DNA of 64,000 bases from an uncultured Isoptericola sp. (GCA_947497265.1 CANMFP010000002.1:1-64000); one strand, 5' to 3'; positions 23,528 through 34,211 are shown, counted from the stretch's first letter. Notes: a model not told the origin generated them from the letters alone. A program made the numbers and translations.

Positions 23528-24246
23528 GCATGCCGTTCTACGTCTCGCCCGAGCAGCTGATGAAGGACCGGGCGGACTTCGCGCGCAAGGGCATCGGCCG
23601 GGGCCGCTCCGTCGTGGTGCTCGCCTACGCGGGCGGGATCGCGTTCGCGACGGAGAACCCGTCGCGGGCGCTGCACAAGATCTCGGAGATCTACGACCGC
23701 ATCGCCTTCGCCGCGGTCGGCAAGTACAACGAGTTCGAGAACCTCCGGGTCGCGGGCGTGCGGTACGCCGACCTGCGCGGCTACTCCTACGACCGCTCGG
23801 ACGTGACGGCGCGCGGTCTCGCGAACGCCTACGCCCAGACGCTCGGCACGGTCTTCACGACGGAGTCGAAGCCGCTCGAGGTCGAGCTCGTCGTGGCGGA
23901 GGTCGGCGCCTCTCCGGCGGACGACCAGGTCTACCGGTTGTCCTACGACGGGTCGGTGGCGGACGAGCACGGCTTCGTCGTGATGGGTGGCCAGGCCGAG
24001 CAGCTCACCACGCGCCTGCGTGAGTCGTGGCGGGAGGGCATGGAGCTCGGCGCGGTGCTGCGGCTGGCCGTGGCGACGCTCGGCACGGTGGCGCCGGACG
24101 GGTCCGTCGCGGCGGAGGGCTCGGAACGTGCCATCCCGGCATCCGGCCTCGAGGTCGCGGTGCTCGAGCGGGACCGGCCCCGGCGCGCCTTCCGGCGCCT
24201 GCACGGCGGATTGCTGGCCGATCTGCTGGCCGACGGCGACGACTGA
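23524..24246 (+). CDS. prcA: 20S proteasome alpha subunit
   Basis: This 240-residue subunit forms the outer heptameric rings and gate of the proteasome. The N-terminus [20 protein letters not shown] is the gating segment, followed by [20 protein letters not shown]. The substitution-prone C-terminus is acidic. It overlaps prcB by 4 bp and is followed 12 bp later by pafA. Confidence 0.95.
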   Translation: MSMPFYVSPEQLMKDRADFARKGIGRGRSVVVLAYAGGIAFATENPSRALHKISEIYDRIAFAAVGKYNEFENLRVAGVRYADLRGYSYDRSDVTARGLANAYAQTLGTVFTTESKPLEVELVVAEVGASPADDQVYRLSYDGSVADEHGFVVMGGQAEQLTTRLRESWREGMELGAVLRLAVATLGTVAPDGSVAAEGSERAIPASGLEVAVLERDRPRRAFRRLHGGLLADLLADGDD

Positions 24247-24258
24247 GAGGCGGCCATC

Positions 24259-25620
24259 ATGGAACGACGGATCTTCGGCCTGGAGACGGAGTACGGCGTC
24301 ACGTGCGCCGCCGACGACGGGCGTGGGCTCAGCGCGGACGAGGTGGCGCGCTACCTCTTCCGCAAGGTCGTGGCGTGGGGCCGGTCGTCCAACGTGTTCC
24401 TGCGCAACGGGTCGCGGCTCTACCTCGACGTCGGATCGCACCCGGAGTACGCGACCGCCGAGTGCGACGACGTCCGCCAGCTCGTGGCGTACGACCGTGG
24501 CGGCGAGCGCATCCTCGAGGGTCTGGTCGCCGACGCCCAGCAGCGACTGGAGCACGAGGGCCTGCCGGGCAAGGTCCACCTGTTCAAGAACAACACCGAC
24601 TCGGCGGGCAACTCCTACGGCTGCCACGAGAACTACCTGGTGCGCCGGCAGGGCGACTTCTCGCGCCTGAGCGACGTGCTCGTGCCGTTCCTCATCACCC
24701 GGCAGGTGCTCACGGGTGCGGGCAAGGTGCTGACCACCCCGCGTGGCGCCACCTACTGCCTCTCCCAGCGCGCCGACCACATCTGGGAGGCGGTCTCGAG
24801 CGCGACGACGCGGTCGAGACCGATCATCAACACGCGGGACGAGCCGCACGCCGACGCCGAGCACTACCGCCGGCTGCACGTGATCGTCGGTGACTCGTCG
24901 ATGTCCGAGGCCACGACGATGCTCAAGGTGGGTTCCACCGACCTGGTGCTGCGCCTGGTCGAGGCCGGCGTCCCCGTCCGCGACCTCACCCTCGAGAACC
25001 CCATCCGTGCGATCCGTGAGATCAGTCACGACTCGTCGGGCCTGCAGCCGGTCCAGCTCGCGAACGGCCGGTCGGCGACCGCGGTCGACCTCCAGTGGGA
25101 GTACTTCCAGCGGGTCCGCGAGCACGTGGAGTCGCACCTCGAGGCCACCCCGCAGGTGAAGCAGGTGCTCGACCTGTGGGAGCGAGGGCTGCGTGCGCTG
25201 GAGAGCGGCGACCTGACGCTGGTCGAGCGTGAGCTCGACTGGGTCATCAAGAAGCGTCTCATCGAGCGCTACCAGGCCAAGCACGGGCTCACGCTCGACG
25301 ACCCGCGCATCGCCCGGCTGGACCTCGCCTACCACGACATCTCGCGGACGGAGGGTCTGTACAACCTGCTCGCGGCGCGCGGGATGGTCGATCGCGTGGT
25401 GACCGACCTCGAGATCTTCGAGTCCACGGCCGTCCCGCCGCAGACGACGCGGGCGAAGCTGCGCGGGGACTTCGTGCGCGCCGCCCAGGAGGCCCGGCGG
25501 GACTACACCGTCGACTGGGTCCACCTGAAGCTCAACGACCAGGCCCAGCGCACCGTGCTGTGCAAGGACCCGTTCCGCAACGTCGACGAACGCGTGGAAC
25601 GGCTCATCGAGTCCATGTGA
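24259..25620 (+). CDS. pafA: Pup-protein ligase
   Basis: This 453-residue ligase uses ATP to join the C-terminal Glu of Pup to a Lys of a target protein. [15 protein letters not shown] carries the metal-binding Glu residues; [35 protein letters not shown] and NTRDEPHAD are the family motifs. It lacks the Dop-loop insert seen in the paralogue at 20774. The C-terminal domain from about residue 385 is present. A GAGAGG ribosome-binding site precedes the ATG. It is the last gene of the operon, with a terminator-like hairpin immediately after. Confidence 0.96.
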   Translation: MERRIFGLETEYGVTCAADDGRGLSADEVARYLFRKVVAWGRSSNVFLRNGSRLYLDVGSHPEYATAECDDVRQLVAYDRGGERILEGLVADAQQRLEHEGLPGKVHLFKNNTDSAGNSYGCHENYLVRRQGDFSRLSDVLVPFLITRQVLTGAGKVLTTPRGATYCLSQRADHIWEAVSSATTRSRPIINTRDEPHADAEHYRRLHVIVGDSSMSEATTMLKVGSTDLVLRLVEAGVPVRDLTLENPIRAIREISHDSSGLQPVQLANGRSATAVDLQWEYFQRVREHVESHLEATPQVKQVLDLWERGLRALESGDLTLVERELDWVIKKRLIERYQAKHGLTLDDPRIARLDLAYHDISRTEGLYNLLAARGMVDRVVTDLEIFESTAVPPQTTRAKLRGDFVRAAQEARRDYTVDWVHLKLNDQAQRTVLCKDPFRNVDERVERLIESM

Positions 25621-25627
25621 CGCGGTT

Positions 25628-25658
25628 CGGGCGCCCGGCGGTGGCGCCGGGCCGCCCG
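25628..25658 (+). terminator. Terminator after pafA
   Basis: Stem arms 25628-25640 and 25645-25658 pair over 13 bases with a single bulged C (25652) and a GTGG loop, just past the pafA stop. Confidence 0.65.
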
Positions 25659-25690
25659 GGCGACCCCTGTTGCCGTGGCAGACTGTCCCG

Positions 25691-26659
25691 GTGCCGTTCC
25701 GCCCACCTCGCCTGATCGCGACCCTCGTGGCCGGCGCCGTCGGCGCGGCTCTGGCCCTCGCGGGCTGCTCGTCGCCGCTCGTGGACGACCTGACCCCGTC
25801 GTCGGCGCCGTCCCAGGTGCCGGTCGACGTGTCCGGCCCGGAGGGTGAGCCACCGGTCGTGGACTACCCGAAGCCCTACGACATCGTCCGTTCCGGCTCG
25901 CGGACGTTGCGCCCGGGCTCGGGCGAGCCGCTCGAGGACGGCGGCCCCGTGCTGCTGCACATGTACGCCGAGGACGGCCGCGACGGCAGCGTCATCTCGT
26001 CGACCTACCTCGACGCTCCCGCCTGGTACACCTTCGACGCCGGGTCGTTGGGGCAGAACCTGTACGAGTCGCTGCGCGGCAAGCGGGTCGGGGCGCGGGT
26101 CCTGGTGGTCGAGCAGGACGACGAGGTCCCCGTGGTGCTCGTCGTGGACGTGCTGCCCACCCGCGCCTCGGGGACCGACGTCGAGCCGCAGGAGGGTCAC
26201 CCGCGGGTGCTGCGGGACACGGACGGCACGCCGATGGTCCGCGTCCCGGACGCGGAGCCGCCCGGCGAGCTCGTCGTCCAGCCGCTGATCCGTGGGTCCG
26301 GGCCGCAGGTCGACATCGGCCAGGTCGTGACCGTCCGCTACGTGGCCGTGCGATGGAGCGACGGGTCGGTCGTGGACTCGAGCTGGGAGCCCGGGGTGGC
26401 GCCGCAGTCGGCGACCATCGGCATCGGCCGGCTCGTCGAGGGCTGGGACCAGGGCCTGCTCGAGCAGGCGGTCGGCTCGCAGGTGATGCTCGTCGTGCCC
26501 CCGGAGCTCGGCTACGGTGGCACCGGCAGCGAGCTGGCCGACGAGACGCTCGTGTACGTCGTCGACATCCTCGACGCGCGATACCAGGTCGCCGAGGACG
26601 TCCCGGAAGAGGACGGCGAGGATGCCGAGGCGACCGAGGACCGGACCACTGAAGGGTGA
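25691..26659 (+). CDS. Membrane-anchored FKBP-type peptidyl-prolyl isomerase
   Basis: This 322-residue lipoprotein has a signal sequence ending in the lipobox LALAGC (Cys at about residue 26). The C-terminal 110 residues are an FKBP domain: [34 protein letters not shown] and [10 protein letters not shown]. The central region (about 55-200) resembles a second, degenerate FKBP-like domain. It should help fold secreted proteins. An acidic tail of 25 residues follows. GTG 25691 is preferred because CAGACT (25679-25684) ends six bases upstream. An FKBP gene directly after pafA is a frequent actinobacterial neighbour. Confidence 0.87.
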   Translation: MPFRPPRLIATLVAGAVGAALALAGCSSPLVDDLTPSSAPSQVPVDVSGPEGEPPVVDYPKPYDIVRSGSRTLRPGSGEPLEDGGPVLLHMYAEDGRDGSVISSTYLDAPAWYTFDAGSLGQNLYESLRGKRVGARVLVVEQDDEVPVVLVVDVLPTRASGTDVEPQEGHPRVLRDTDGTPMVRVPDAEPPGELVVQPLIRGSGPQVDIGQVVTVRYVAVRWSDGSVVDSSWEPGVAPQSATIGIGRLVEGWDQGLLEQAVGSQVMLVVPPELGYGGTGSELADETLVYVVDILDARYQVAEDVPEEDGEDAEATEDRTTEG

Positions 26660-26666
26660 TCAGCAC

Positions 26667-27437
26667 ATGACCGTGGCCGTACGGGTGATCCCGTGCCTGG
26701 ACGTCGACGCCGGTCGCGTCGTCAAGGGCGTGAACTTCACGAACCTGCGCGACGCGGGCGACCCGGTCGAGCTGGCGGACCAGTACGACGCCGAGGGTGC
26801 GGACGAGGTGACTTTCCTCGACGTCTCGGCGTCCTCGGCCGGGCGCGACACGATGGTGGACGTGGTGCGCCGTACCGCGGACCAGGTCTTCGTACCGCTC
26901 ACGGTGGGCGGTGGCGTGCGCACCACCGACGACGTGGACCGGCTGCTGCGGGCGGGGGCCGACAAGGTCGGGGTGAACACGGCCGCGATCGCCCGGCCCG
27001 AGCTGCTGGCGGAGATCGCCGACCGGTTCGGCAACCAGGTGCTGACGCTCTCGGTCGACGCGCGCCGGGTGACGGGAGACACCACCACGGAGTCCGGCTA
27101 CGAGGTCACGACCCACGGCGGTCGCCGGGGGACGGGGATCGACGCCGTGGAGTGGGCCGAGCGGGCCGCCGGTCTCGGCGCCGGCGAGATCCTGCTCAAC
27201 TCCATGGATGCGGACGGCACGACCGCGGGCTTCGACCTCGAGATGCTCGCCGCGGTGCGCGGGCGGGTGTCCGTCCCGCTGATCGCCTCGGGCGGTGCCG
27301 GGATGCCGGAGCACTTCGTCGCGGCGGCCCGGGCCGGTGCCGACGCGGTGCTGGCCGCGAGCGTCTTCCACTTCGGCACGCTGTCCATCGCCGAGGTGAA
27401 GACCGCGATGCGCGAGGCCGGCATCGAGGTGCGCTGA
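26667..27437 (+). CDS. hisF: Imidazole glycerol phosphate synthase, cyclase subunit
   Basis: This 256-residue TIM barrel makes imidazole glycerol phosphate and AICAR from PRFAR and ammonia in histidine synthesis. Catalytic Asp12 is in [15 protein letters not shown] and the second Asp is in LSVDARRV. Phosphate-binding GGG and SGGAG segments are present. It partners HisH, which is not in this window. It starts 7 bp after the FKBP stop with a GAAGGGTG ribosome-binding site. hisI lies 3.8 kb downstream, with two ABC exporter genes in between. Confidence 0.94.
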   Translation: MTVAVRVIPCLDVDAGRVVKGVNFTNLRDAGDPVELADQYDAEGADEVTFLDVSASSAGRDTMVDVVRRTADQVFVPLTVGGGVRTTDDVDRLLRAGADKVGVNTAAIARPELLAEIADRFGNQVLTLSVDARRVTGDTTTESGYEVTTHGGRRGTGIDAVEWAERAAGLGAGEILLNSMDADGTTAGFDLEMLAAVRGRVSVPLIASGGAGMPEHFVAAARAGADAVLAASVFHFGTLSIAEVKTAMREAGIEVR

Positions 27438-27503
27438 CCGCGGACGCTCTGTCGGAGGGGGAGGCTAGGATCGATTCGATCCCCGACGACTGCGAGGTCT
27501 GCT

Positions 27504-29405
27504 GTGCCCGAACCCGCCCGACAGGCGACCCTGACCGGGTCGCGGCTCCGCCGCGGCACCGCGCTGGTCTGGCGCGGCATGCGGAGCGAACCGCGGCTGT
27601 ACGTGCTGGCCGTGCTCGCCTCGGCCGTGTTCGGAGCCGCGACCGTAGCGGTGAGCCGCGCGGTGGGCTGGGCGACCGATGCCGTGGTCGTCCCGGCGAT
27701 CTCCGGTGACCCGGCGGCGCGGGGTGACATCTGGCTCGCCGGCGGCGTGCTGGCGGCCGTCGCGCTGACGCTGGCGCTGTCGGTGGCCGGTCGGCGCATC
27801 TGGGCGGGCTGGGGCGTGGCCGGCATCCAGGCGGACCATCGCCGTGGCGTCACCTGGCAGTACCTGCGCCTGCCCATGTCGTGGCACCGGTCGCACCCCA
27901 CCGGGCAGCTGCTGAGCAACGCGAGCGCCGACGTCGAGGCGGCGACCGGCGTGTTCAACCCGATCCCCTTCGCCTTGGGCGTGGTGGTGATGATCGCGGT
28001 CGCGACCGTGATGCTCTTCACCATCGACCCGTGGCTGGCCACGGCTGCGCTCGTCGTGATCCCGGCGGCCATCGCGGCGAACCTCGTCTTCCAGCGGTAC
28101 ATGTCGCCCGCCGTCACGCGCGCCCAGCAGCTGCGTGCCGAGGTTGCCGACGTCGCCCACGAGTCCTTCGAGGCGGCCCTGCTGGTCAAGTCCATGGGGT
28201 CGGCGGACCGTGAGGAGAGCCGCTTCGCGCAGCGGACCGACGCGCTGCGGGCCGCCAACGTCCGGGCCGGCCAGATCCGCGCGGTCTTCGACCCGGTGAT
28301 CGAGCTGCTGCCGAACCTCGGCACGCTGCTCGTGCTGGGAGTCGGCACCTGGCGCGCCGCCAGCGGAGCCGTCGACGTCGGCGACGTCGTCACCGCCAGC
28401 TACCTGCTGACGATGATGGCAGTGCCGGTTCGCGCGTTCGGCTGGGTGCTCGGCGAGATCCCGCGCGCGCTGGTCGGGTACGAACGGATCAGCCGGGTGC
28501 TGGACGCCCGCGGCACGATGTCCGCGGGCAGCGGCACGCTGCCCGTCGGAGAGGCTGGCCTGGCCGTCCGCCTGGAGGACGTCGGCGTCGACGTCCCCTC
28601 GGCGGGTCGCACCGTGACGCTCCTCGACGCCGTGAACCTCGACGTGGCGCCCGGCGCGACTGTCGCCGTCGTCGGCTCCACCGGCGCCGGCAAGACGACG
28701 CTCGTCTCGCTACTGAGTCGCCTGAGCGACCCCACCCGCGGCCGGGTCCTCCTGGACGGCACGGACCTGCGTGACCTCGCCGAGGGCGAGATCCCGGCGC
28801 AGGTGGCGTACGTGGCGCAGCAGACCTTCGTGTTCGAGGACACCGTGCGCTCGAACGTCACGCTCGCCGACGAGGTCTCCGATGAGGTCGACGAACGCGT
28901 CTGGGAGGCACTGCGCCTGGCTCGGCTCGACGACGTGGTCCGCGCCCTGCCCGACGGCCTGGACGCGCCGCTCGGCGAGCGGGGTGCCAACCTCTCCGGC
29001 GGGCAGCGGCAGCGCCTGGCCATCGCCCGCGCACTCGTACGGCGACCTCGCCTGCTCGTGCTCGACGACGCCACCAGTGCCGTCGACCCGCGCGTCGAGC
29101 AGCAGATCCTCGCGGGGCTCACCACCAGGACCGCCAGCGGTGCACGGTCGGTCACGGTGGTGATGGTGGCCTACCGGATGAGCTCGGTGACGATGTCCGA
29201 CGTCGTCGTGCACGTCGACGGCGGGAGGATCGTGGACGTGGGCAGCCATGACGAGCTGATCGCCCGCGACGACGGATACCGCGAGCTCGCGACGGCCTAC
29301 GAGCGGGAGAGCGCACGGCGCGAGCGCGAGCTCGTCGACGAGCGGGCCGCGGGCGTGGACGTCCACGAGCCGTGGGAGGACGACGAGAAGGAGGCCGTGC
29401 GATGA
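27504..29405 (+). CDS. Heterodimeric ABC exporter, half with degenerate ATP site
   Basis: This 633-residue half-transporter has six membrane helices in residues 30-320 and an ATPase domain from about 355. Walker A is GSTGAGKTT (391-399) and the signature LSGGQRQ (498-504) is canonical. Two catalytic residues are replaced: the Glu after the Walker B Asp is Asp522 (VLDDATSAVD), and the switch His is Tyr557 (VAYRMSSV). This is typical of the non-hydrolysing half of heterodimers such as TM287/288. TAGGAT (27466-27471) is a possible -10. It overlaps the partner gene by ATGA. The substrate is unknown; multidrug or lipid export is typical. Confidence 0.9.
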   Translation: MPEPARQATLTGSRLRRGTALVWRGMRSEPRLYVLAVLASAVFGAATVAVSRAVGWATDAVVVPAISGDPAARGDIWLAGGVLAAVALTLALSVAGRRIWAGWGVAGIQADHRRGVTWQYLRLPMSWHRSHPTGQLLSNASADVEAATGVFNPIPFALGVVVMIAVATVMLFTIDPWLATAALVVIPAAIAANLVFQRYMSPAVTRAQQLRAEVADVAHESFEAALLVKSMGSADREESRFAQRTDALRAANVRAGQIRAVFDPVIELLPNLGTLLVLGVGTWRAASGAVDVGDVVTASYLLTMMAVPVRAFGWVLGEIPRALVGYERISRVLDARGTMSAGSGTLPVGEAGLAVRLEDVGVDVPSAGRTVTLLDAVNLDVAPGATVAVVGSTGAGKTTLVSLLSRLSDPTRGRVLLDGTDLRDLAEGEIPAQVAYVAQQTFVFEDTVRSNVTLADEVSDEVDERVWEALRLARLDDVVRALPDGLDAPLGERGANLSGGQRQRLAIARALVRRPRLLVLDDATSAVDPRVEQQILAGLTTRTASGARSVTVVMVAYRMSSVTMSDVVVHVDGGRIVDVGSHDELIARDDGYRELATAYERESARRERELVDERAAGVDVHEPWEDDEKEAVR

Positions 29406-31216
29406 GCGACTCACGGATCGCGTCGAGCAGCGACCTCGGTGTACTCGCGACCCTGCGCCGCGGGGTGCAGATCTCGCCGCAGATCGTGCAGGGCCTGTGG
29501 CTCACGCTCGCGCTCGCGGTGCTGGCGGCCGCCGGGCGCGTGGTCGTCCCCCTGGCGGTGCAGCGCACCGTCGACGACGGCATCCTCGCCGACGGCGGTC
29601 CGGACGCGAGCCGCGTCCTGCTGATGTCGGCCGCCGCCGCGGGTGCCATCGTCCTGGCCGGGCTGTGCACCGCGGTGGTCAACGTCCGCTTGTTCCGGGC
29701 CACGGAGTCCGGCCTCGCGACCCTGCGGGTGCGCGCCTTCCGGCACGTGCACGACCTGTCCACCCTCTCCCAGGGATCCGAACGCCGCGGCGCGCTGGTC
29801 TCGCGCGTGACCAACGACGTCGACACCATCTCCATGTTCGTGCAGTGGGGCGGGATCATGCTCATGGTCTCCACGCTGCAGCTCGCGGTGGCGACCGTGC
29901 TGATGGCCGTCTACTCACCCGTCCTGACGGTGGTCGTGTGGGTGTGCTTCGTCCCGCTGTTCCTGGTCATCCGCTTCGCCCAGAAGGCGGTGGGCCGCCG
30001 GTTCACGCTGGTCCGCGAGAAGGTCGGTGCTCTGCTCGGGGCTGTCTCGGAGGCCGTGGTCGGCGCCGAGACGGTGCGGGCCTACGGGGTGGCGGCCCGC
30101 ACGGGTCGACGCATCGACGGTGCGGTCGAGGACGCGCGACGTGCCCAGGGGCGCGCGATGACGCTGGTGGGGATGGTCTTCTCCTCCGGGACGTTCCTCG
30201 CCAACCTGGTCCTCTCGGTGGTCGTGGTGGTCGGTTCCTACCTCGGCATCGGCGGGGGCCTGACGGCGGGCGAGCTGATCGCCTTCCTGTTCCTGGTCCA
30301 GCTGTTCACCGGTCCGGTCCAGATGGCCACCGAGATCCTCAACGAGCTGCAGAACGCGGTGGCCGGGTGGCGTCGCGTCCTGGCCGTCGTCGAGACCCCG
30401 CTCGACGTCACCGACGCGGCGGACGACGGCGCCGACGACGAGGTCAGCCCGCGCGGGGACGCGCAGGTCACGCTGCGCGGCATCCGGTACCGGTACCCGG
30501 ACGGTCCCGAGGTGCTGCACGGCGTGGACCTCGAGCTGCCGGTCCGCACCAAGGTCGCCGTCGTGGGCCAGACCGGCTCGGGCAAGACGACGATCGCCAA
30601 GCTCGTCGCACGCCTCATGGATCCCACCGAGGGCCGGGTCGAGCTGGACGGGACGGACCTGCGCGAGATCCCGCTGGCACGGCTGCGCGAGCGGGTCGTG
30701 CTCGTGCCCCAGGAGGGGTTCCTCTTCGACGGGACCGTCCTGACCAACGCGGCCTACGGTCTGCGCGAGCTGCCCGCCGACCCGGAGTCGCCCGAGGTGC
30801 GGGCGCGGGTCGCGGCGGCGTTCGACGCGCTGGGGCTGGCCGACTGGGTCGCCGACCTGGCCGACGGGCTGGACACCGACGTGGGCCAGCGCGGCGAGGA
30901 CCTCTCGGCCGGCGAGCGCCAGCTCGTCGCGGTCGCACGGGCCTATCTCGCCGCGCCGGACCTCCTCGTCCTGGACGAGGCGACCTCCGCCGTCGACCCC
31001 GCCACGGAGGTGCGGATCGCCCGGGCGCTGGACGCGCTGACGTCCGGGCGCTCCACGATCACGATCGCGCACCGGTTGTCGACGGCGGAGGCGAGCGACC
31101 TCGTGGTCGTGGTCGACGACGGTCACGTCGTCGAGGTCGGCCCGCACGCCGAGCTCGCGGCGGCCGGCGGCGTCTATGCGCGCATGCACGCGAGCTGGGT
31201 CGCCCAGACCCGCTGA
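29402..31216 (+). CDS. Heterodimeric ABC exporter, catalytically complete half
   Basis: This 604-residue half-transporter has membrane helices in residues 25-330 and an ATPase domain from about 355. Walker A GQTGSGKTT, Walker B with Glu (VLDEATSAVD) and the switch His (TIAHRLSTAE) are intact. Its signature is LSAGERQ instead of LSGGQ. In a heterodimer that signature faces the degenerate Walker motifs of the partner, so one composite site is degenerate and one active. The start overlaps the upstream gene by 4 bp, with an AAGGAGG ribosome-binding site eight bases before. Confidence 0.9.
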   Translation: MSDSRIASSSDLGVLATLRRGVQISPQIVQGLWLTLALAVLAAAGRVVVPLAVQRTVDDGILADGGPDASRVLLMSAAAAGAIVLAGLCTAVVNVRLFRATESGLATLRVRAFRHVHDLSTLSQGSERRGALVSRVTNDVDTISMFVQWGGIMLMVSTLQLAVATVLMAVYSPVLTVVVWVCFVPLFLVIRFAQKAVGRRFTLVREKVGALLGAVSEAVVGAETVRAYGVAARTGRRIDGAVEDARRAQGRAMTLVGMVFSSGTFLANLVLSVVVVVGSYLGIGGGLTAGELIAFLFLVQLFTGPVQMATEILNELQNAVAGWRRVLAVVETPLDVTDAADDGADDEVSPRGDAQVTLRGIRYRYPDGPEVLHGVDLELPVRTKVAVVGQTGSGKTTIAKLVARLMDPTEGRVELDGTDLREIPLARLRERVVLVPQEGFLFDGTVLTNAAYGLRELPADPESPEVRARVAAAFDALGLADWVADLADGLDTDVGQRGEDLSAGERQLVAVARAYLAAPDLLVLDEATSAVDPATEVRIARALDALTSGRSTITIAHRLSTAEASDLVVVVDDGHVVEVGPHAELAAAGGVYARMHASWVAQTR

Positions 31217-31258
31217 GACGCACCGCGGGCACGACCGCACGCGTGGAAGGATGGCACC

Positions 31259-31678
31259 GTGCTGAACCAGACCACGCTCGAGCCCATCGTCGCCGACCGT
31301 CTCAAGAGGGACGACCACGGCCTGGTCGCCGCGATCGTCCAGCAGCACGACACCGGCGAGGTGCTGATGCTCGGCTGGATGGACGACGAGGCGCTCCGCC
31401 GCACCCTGTCCGAAGGGCGGGTGACGTTCTGGAGCCGCTCGCGCGCGGAGTACTGGCGCAAGGGCGACACGTCGGGTCACTTCCAGCACGTCCGGTCCGT
31501 CGCGATCGACTGCGACGGCGACGCCCTGCTCGTGCGTGTCGACCAGGTGGGCGCCGCGTGCCACACCGGCGCGCGCACCTGCTTCGAGGCCGGCGGCGAG
31601 CTGCCCGCCGTCGTCGGCTCCCGACCCGACGAGCCCCGCTCAGACGAACGCACCGACGACGACGAGGAGAACCGGTGA
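31259..31678 (+). CDS. hisI: Phosphoribosyl-AMP cyclohydrolase
   Basis: This 139-residue metalloenzyme opens the adenine ring of phosphoribosyl-AMP in histidine synthesis. [35 protein letters not shown] and the zinc-site CHTGARTCF are the family motifs. It is the cyclohydrolase alone, without the HisE pyrophosphatase domain. An acidic tail follows. The GTG start has AAGGAT (31247-31252) six bases upstream (leaderless, weak -10). The stop overlaps the trpE GTG, so it is translationally coupled to tryptophan synthesis. Confidence 0.93.
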   Translation: MLNQTTLEPIVADRLKRDDHGLVAAIVQQHDTGEVLMLGWMDDEALRRTLSEGRVTFWSRSRAEYWRKGDTSGHFQHVRSVAIDCDGDALLVRVDQVGAACHTGARTCFEAGGELPAVVGSRPDEPRSDERTDDDEENR

Positions 31679-33270
31679 CCACGCCCTCCACCACCACGCC
31701 CGCACCAGGACGAGCCGCCGCCCCGACGGCCGACGAGCTCGTCTGGGGTGCCACGTGGCCGGGCCTGGAGACGTTCCGCGACCTCGCCCGCGACCGGCGG
31801 GTGATCCCGGTGGTGCGGCGTGTCCTGGCCGACGACGTCACGCCGGTCGGGCTCTACCGCACCCTCGCGCAGGGACGGCCGGGGACGTTCGTGCTCGAGT
31901 CCGCCGAGGCGGGCGGGGCCTGGGCGCGTTGGTCCTTCGTCGGTGTCGAGTCGCGCGCCACACTGCTGTCCGACGGCGGCCGGGCGCTCTGGCGGGGGGA
32001 CGTCCCGGCGGGCGTCCCACGCGAGGGTGACGTGCTCGACGTCCTCGGTGCGGCACTCGAGGCGCTGCGCACCGAGCCGATCGACGGCCTGCCGCCCCTT
32101 ACGGGCGGGTTCGTCGGGGCGATGGGCTGGGACATCGTGCGGCACTGGGAGCCGACCCTGCCCGCGACGGCGCCCGACGAGCTCGACGTGCCGGAGGTCG
32201 CGATGTCGCTGGCCACGGACATGGTCGCGATCGACCACCACTCGGGCGCGGTGTGGCTCGTGGCCAACGCCATCAACGGCGACGGCACGGACGAGCGGGT
32301 GGACGAGGCGCACGCGGATGCCGTCGAGCGGCTCGACGCCCTGGCGCGCCGGCTGGCAGCCTCGGCCCCCCCGGTGCGCACCGTGGTGGCGCCGGACGTC
32401 GCCGAGCCCGAGCTCGAGTTCCGGTCGACGCGCGAGGAGCACGAGGACGCCGTCCGCGCGGGCCAGGAGGCGATCCGTGACGGCGAGGTCTTCCAGGTGG
32501 TGCTCTCCCAGCGCCTCGACCTCGACTGCCCGGCCGCCCCGCTGGACGTCTACCGGGCGCTGCGCACGATCAACCCGAGCCCGTACATGTACTACTTCCA
32601 GCTCCGCGACCACCGGGACCGCGACTTCGCCGTGGTGGGCTCGAGCCCGGAGACGCTCGTCAAGGTCGACGCGGAGCACGTGACCACCTACCCCATCGCG
32701 GGGTCGCGGCCGCGCGGTGCGACCGTCGAGGAGGACGTCGCCCTCGCCGACGAGCTGATCGCCGACCCCAAGGAACGGGCCGAGCACCTCATGCTGGTCG
32801 ACCTGTCCCGCAACGACCTGGTCAAGGTCTGCGAGCCGACGTCGGTCGAGGTGGTGGAGTTCATGTCCACCCGCCGCTTCAGCCACATCATGCACCTGTG
32901 CTCCACGGTGGTGGGCCGGCTCAGGCCGGGGGCGAGCGCGCTCGACACGTTGCGGGCGACCTTCCCGGCCGGCACCCTGTCCGGTGCGCCGAAGCCGCGG
33001 GCGATCGCCCTGATCGACGAGCTGGAACCCGCCTCGCGCGGGATCTACGGCGGGACGTGCGGCTACCTGGACTTCGGCGGCAACATGGACATGGCCATCG
33101 CCATCCGGACCGCCTTCCTGCGGGACGGGCGCGCCTCGGTGCAGGCCGGCGGCGGGATCGTCGCGGACTCCGTGCCCGCGCTGGAGTACGCCGAGTCCCG
33201 GAACAAGGCGGCCGCGGCGGTCCGGGCCGTCCAGCTCGCCGCGCGGTTCGCCGACCTGGGGGGCGCATGA
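31675..33270 (+). CDS. trpE: Anthranilate synthase component I
   Basis: This 531-residue enzyme makes anthranilate from chorismate. The C-terminal chorismate-binding domain has [37 protein letters not shown] and the motif around AGGGIVADS. The N-terminal domain contains the tryptophan feedback site ([18 protein letters not shown], with LES conserved). TrpG is not in this window. The start is GTG 31675, overlapping the hisI stop as GTGA, with GAGGAG six bases upstream. No leader peptide precedes it, so attenuation is unlikely here. Confidence 0.95.
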   Translation: MTTPSTTTPAPGRAAAPTADELVWGATWPGLETFRDLARDRRVIPVVRRVLADDVTPVGLYRTLAQGRPGTFVLESAEAGGAWARWSFVGVESRATLLSDGGRALWRGDVPAGVPREGDVLDVLGAALEALRTEPIDGLPPLTGGFVGAMGWDIVRHWEPTLPATAPDELDVPEVAMSLATDMVAIDHHSGAVWLVANAINGDGTDERVDEAHADAVERLDALARRLAASAPPVRTVVAPDVAEPELEFRSTREEHEDAVRAGQEAIRDGEVFQVVLSQRLDLDCPAAPLDVYRALRTINPSPYMYYFQLRDHRDRDFAVVGSSPETLVKVDAEHVTTYPIAGSRPRGATVEEDVALADELIADPKERAEHLMLVDLSRNDLVKVCEPTSVEVVEFMSTRRFSHIMHLCSTVVGRLRPGASALDTLRATFPAGTLSGAPKPRAIALIDELEPASRGIYGGTCGYLDFGGNMDMAIAIRTAFLRDGRASVQAGGGIVADSVPALEYAESRNKAAAAVRAVQLAARFADLGGA

Positions 33271-33863
33271 GTCTCGCGATCCGCTCGAGGTCTCGCGCCG
33301 TCGTGGTCCTGCTGGCGCTCGGCGGGGCGACCTTCGCGGTGTCCGCACCGGTGTGGTTGCGCACCACGGTCGCGACGGCGCTCGAACCCGAGGTCGTGGT
33401 CGAGGTGGCCGGCACGACGGCGGCTCCTGCGGTGAGCGCGGCCGCGTTCGTCGTCCTGGCCGGCGCCCTCGCGTCGACGCTGGCGGGGTGGGTGGCGCGA
33501 TGGGTCGCGCTCGCGGCGGTCGGCCTGGCGGGTGTGACGGTCGTGGTCGGTGCGGCAGCCGTGCTCCGGGACGTGCGGGCGCCGGCGGTGTCGGCCGCCG
33601 CGGACGCCGCGGGTGTGACGACGCTCACCTCGCCCGTCGAGGTGACGCCGTGGCCGTGGTCGGCGCTGGTGGTCGGTGGTGCGGTCGTGGTCGCGACCGC
33701 GCTCGCCGCGCTGGGCACGTCCTCGTGGTCAGGCGGCGGCAGCCGGCACGAGCGGCCCCCGGCCGGCCGGGGGGTCGCCGCAGGGCCGGTGGACGGGGGT
33801 CCCGACGCGCAGGCCGACTGGGACGCCCTCTCGCGGGGCACCGACCCGTCCGCCGACCGGTAG
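33267..33863 (+). CDS. Trp-biosynthesis-associated membrane protein
   Basis: This 198-residue protein has four predicted membrane helices (about residues 10-30, 55-75, 80-100, 130-150) and a disordered C-terminal tail rich in Gly, Arg and Asp. Its length, topology and position directly after trpE match the actinobacterial TIGR02234/PF09534 family, whose role in tryptophan metabolism rests on gene context only. It overlaps trpE by ATGA. Its TAG stop is also the first half of a TAGTCT hexamer that may be the -10 of the next gene. Confidence 0.82.
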   Translation: MSLAIRSRSRAVVVLLALGGATFAVSAPVWLRTTVATALEPEVVVEVAGTTAAPAVSAAAFVVLAGALASTLAGWVARWVALAAVGLAGVTVVVGAAAVLRDVRAPAVSAAADAAGVTTLTSPVEVTPWPWSALVVGGAVVVATALAALGTSSWSGGGSRHERPPAGRGVAAGPVDGGPDAQADWDALSRGTDPSADR

Positions 33864-33903
33864 TCTGACCCTCAGCACCACGCGACGAAAGGTATGCCCG
33901 CCC

Positions 33904-34182
33904 ATGACCGACAACAGCCCCGCCGAGCCGATGTACCTGCCGACGGCGGTCCCGCCCACCAACCACGGCCACACCGTCGCGGCCTGGACCGCCATGATCG
34001 GCATCATCGCCGGTGCGCTCGTGTCGGCGGTCGGTTGCCTGCCGGGCGTGCCCTTCCTGCTGTTCTGGGCCGGCCTCGTGATCGTCGCGGCCTCCTGCGT
34101 GGCCGGGGTGGTCCTGCGCAACATGGGTTACGGCCAGGCCAAGGACGGCGTCGAGCCGAGGCGCGCACCGACGTCGCACTGA
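33904..34182 (+). CDS. HGxxPAAW-motif small membrane protein
   Basis: This 92-residue protein has two membrane helices (about 28-45 and 47-70). Before the first it carries NHGHTVAAWTA, the HGxxPAAW signature (with Val for Pro) of a small actinobacterial family of unknown function that is regularly found between trpE and trpC. A GAAAGG ribosome-binding site lies upstream, and a strong terminator lies 30 bp after the stop. TAGTCT (33861-33866) is a possible -10. Confidence 0.82.
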   Translation: MTDNSPAEPMYLPTAVPPTNHGHTVAAWTAMIGIIAGALVSAVGCLPGVPFLLFWAGLVIVAASCVAGVVLRNMGYGQAKDGVEPRRAPTSH

Positions 34183-34211
34183 AGCGTCCCGCCCGCGCGA
34201 GGAGCAGCTGG

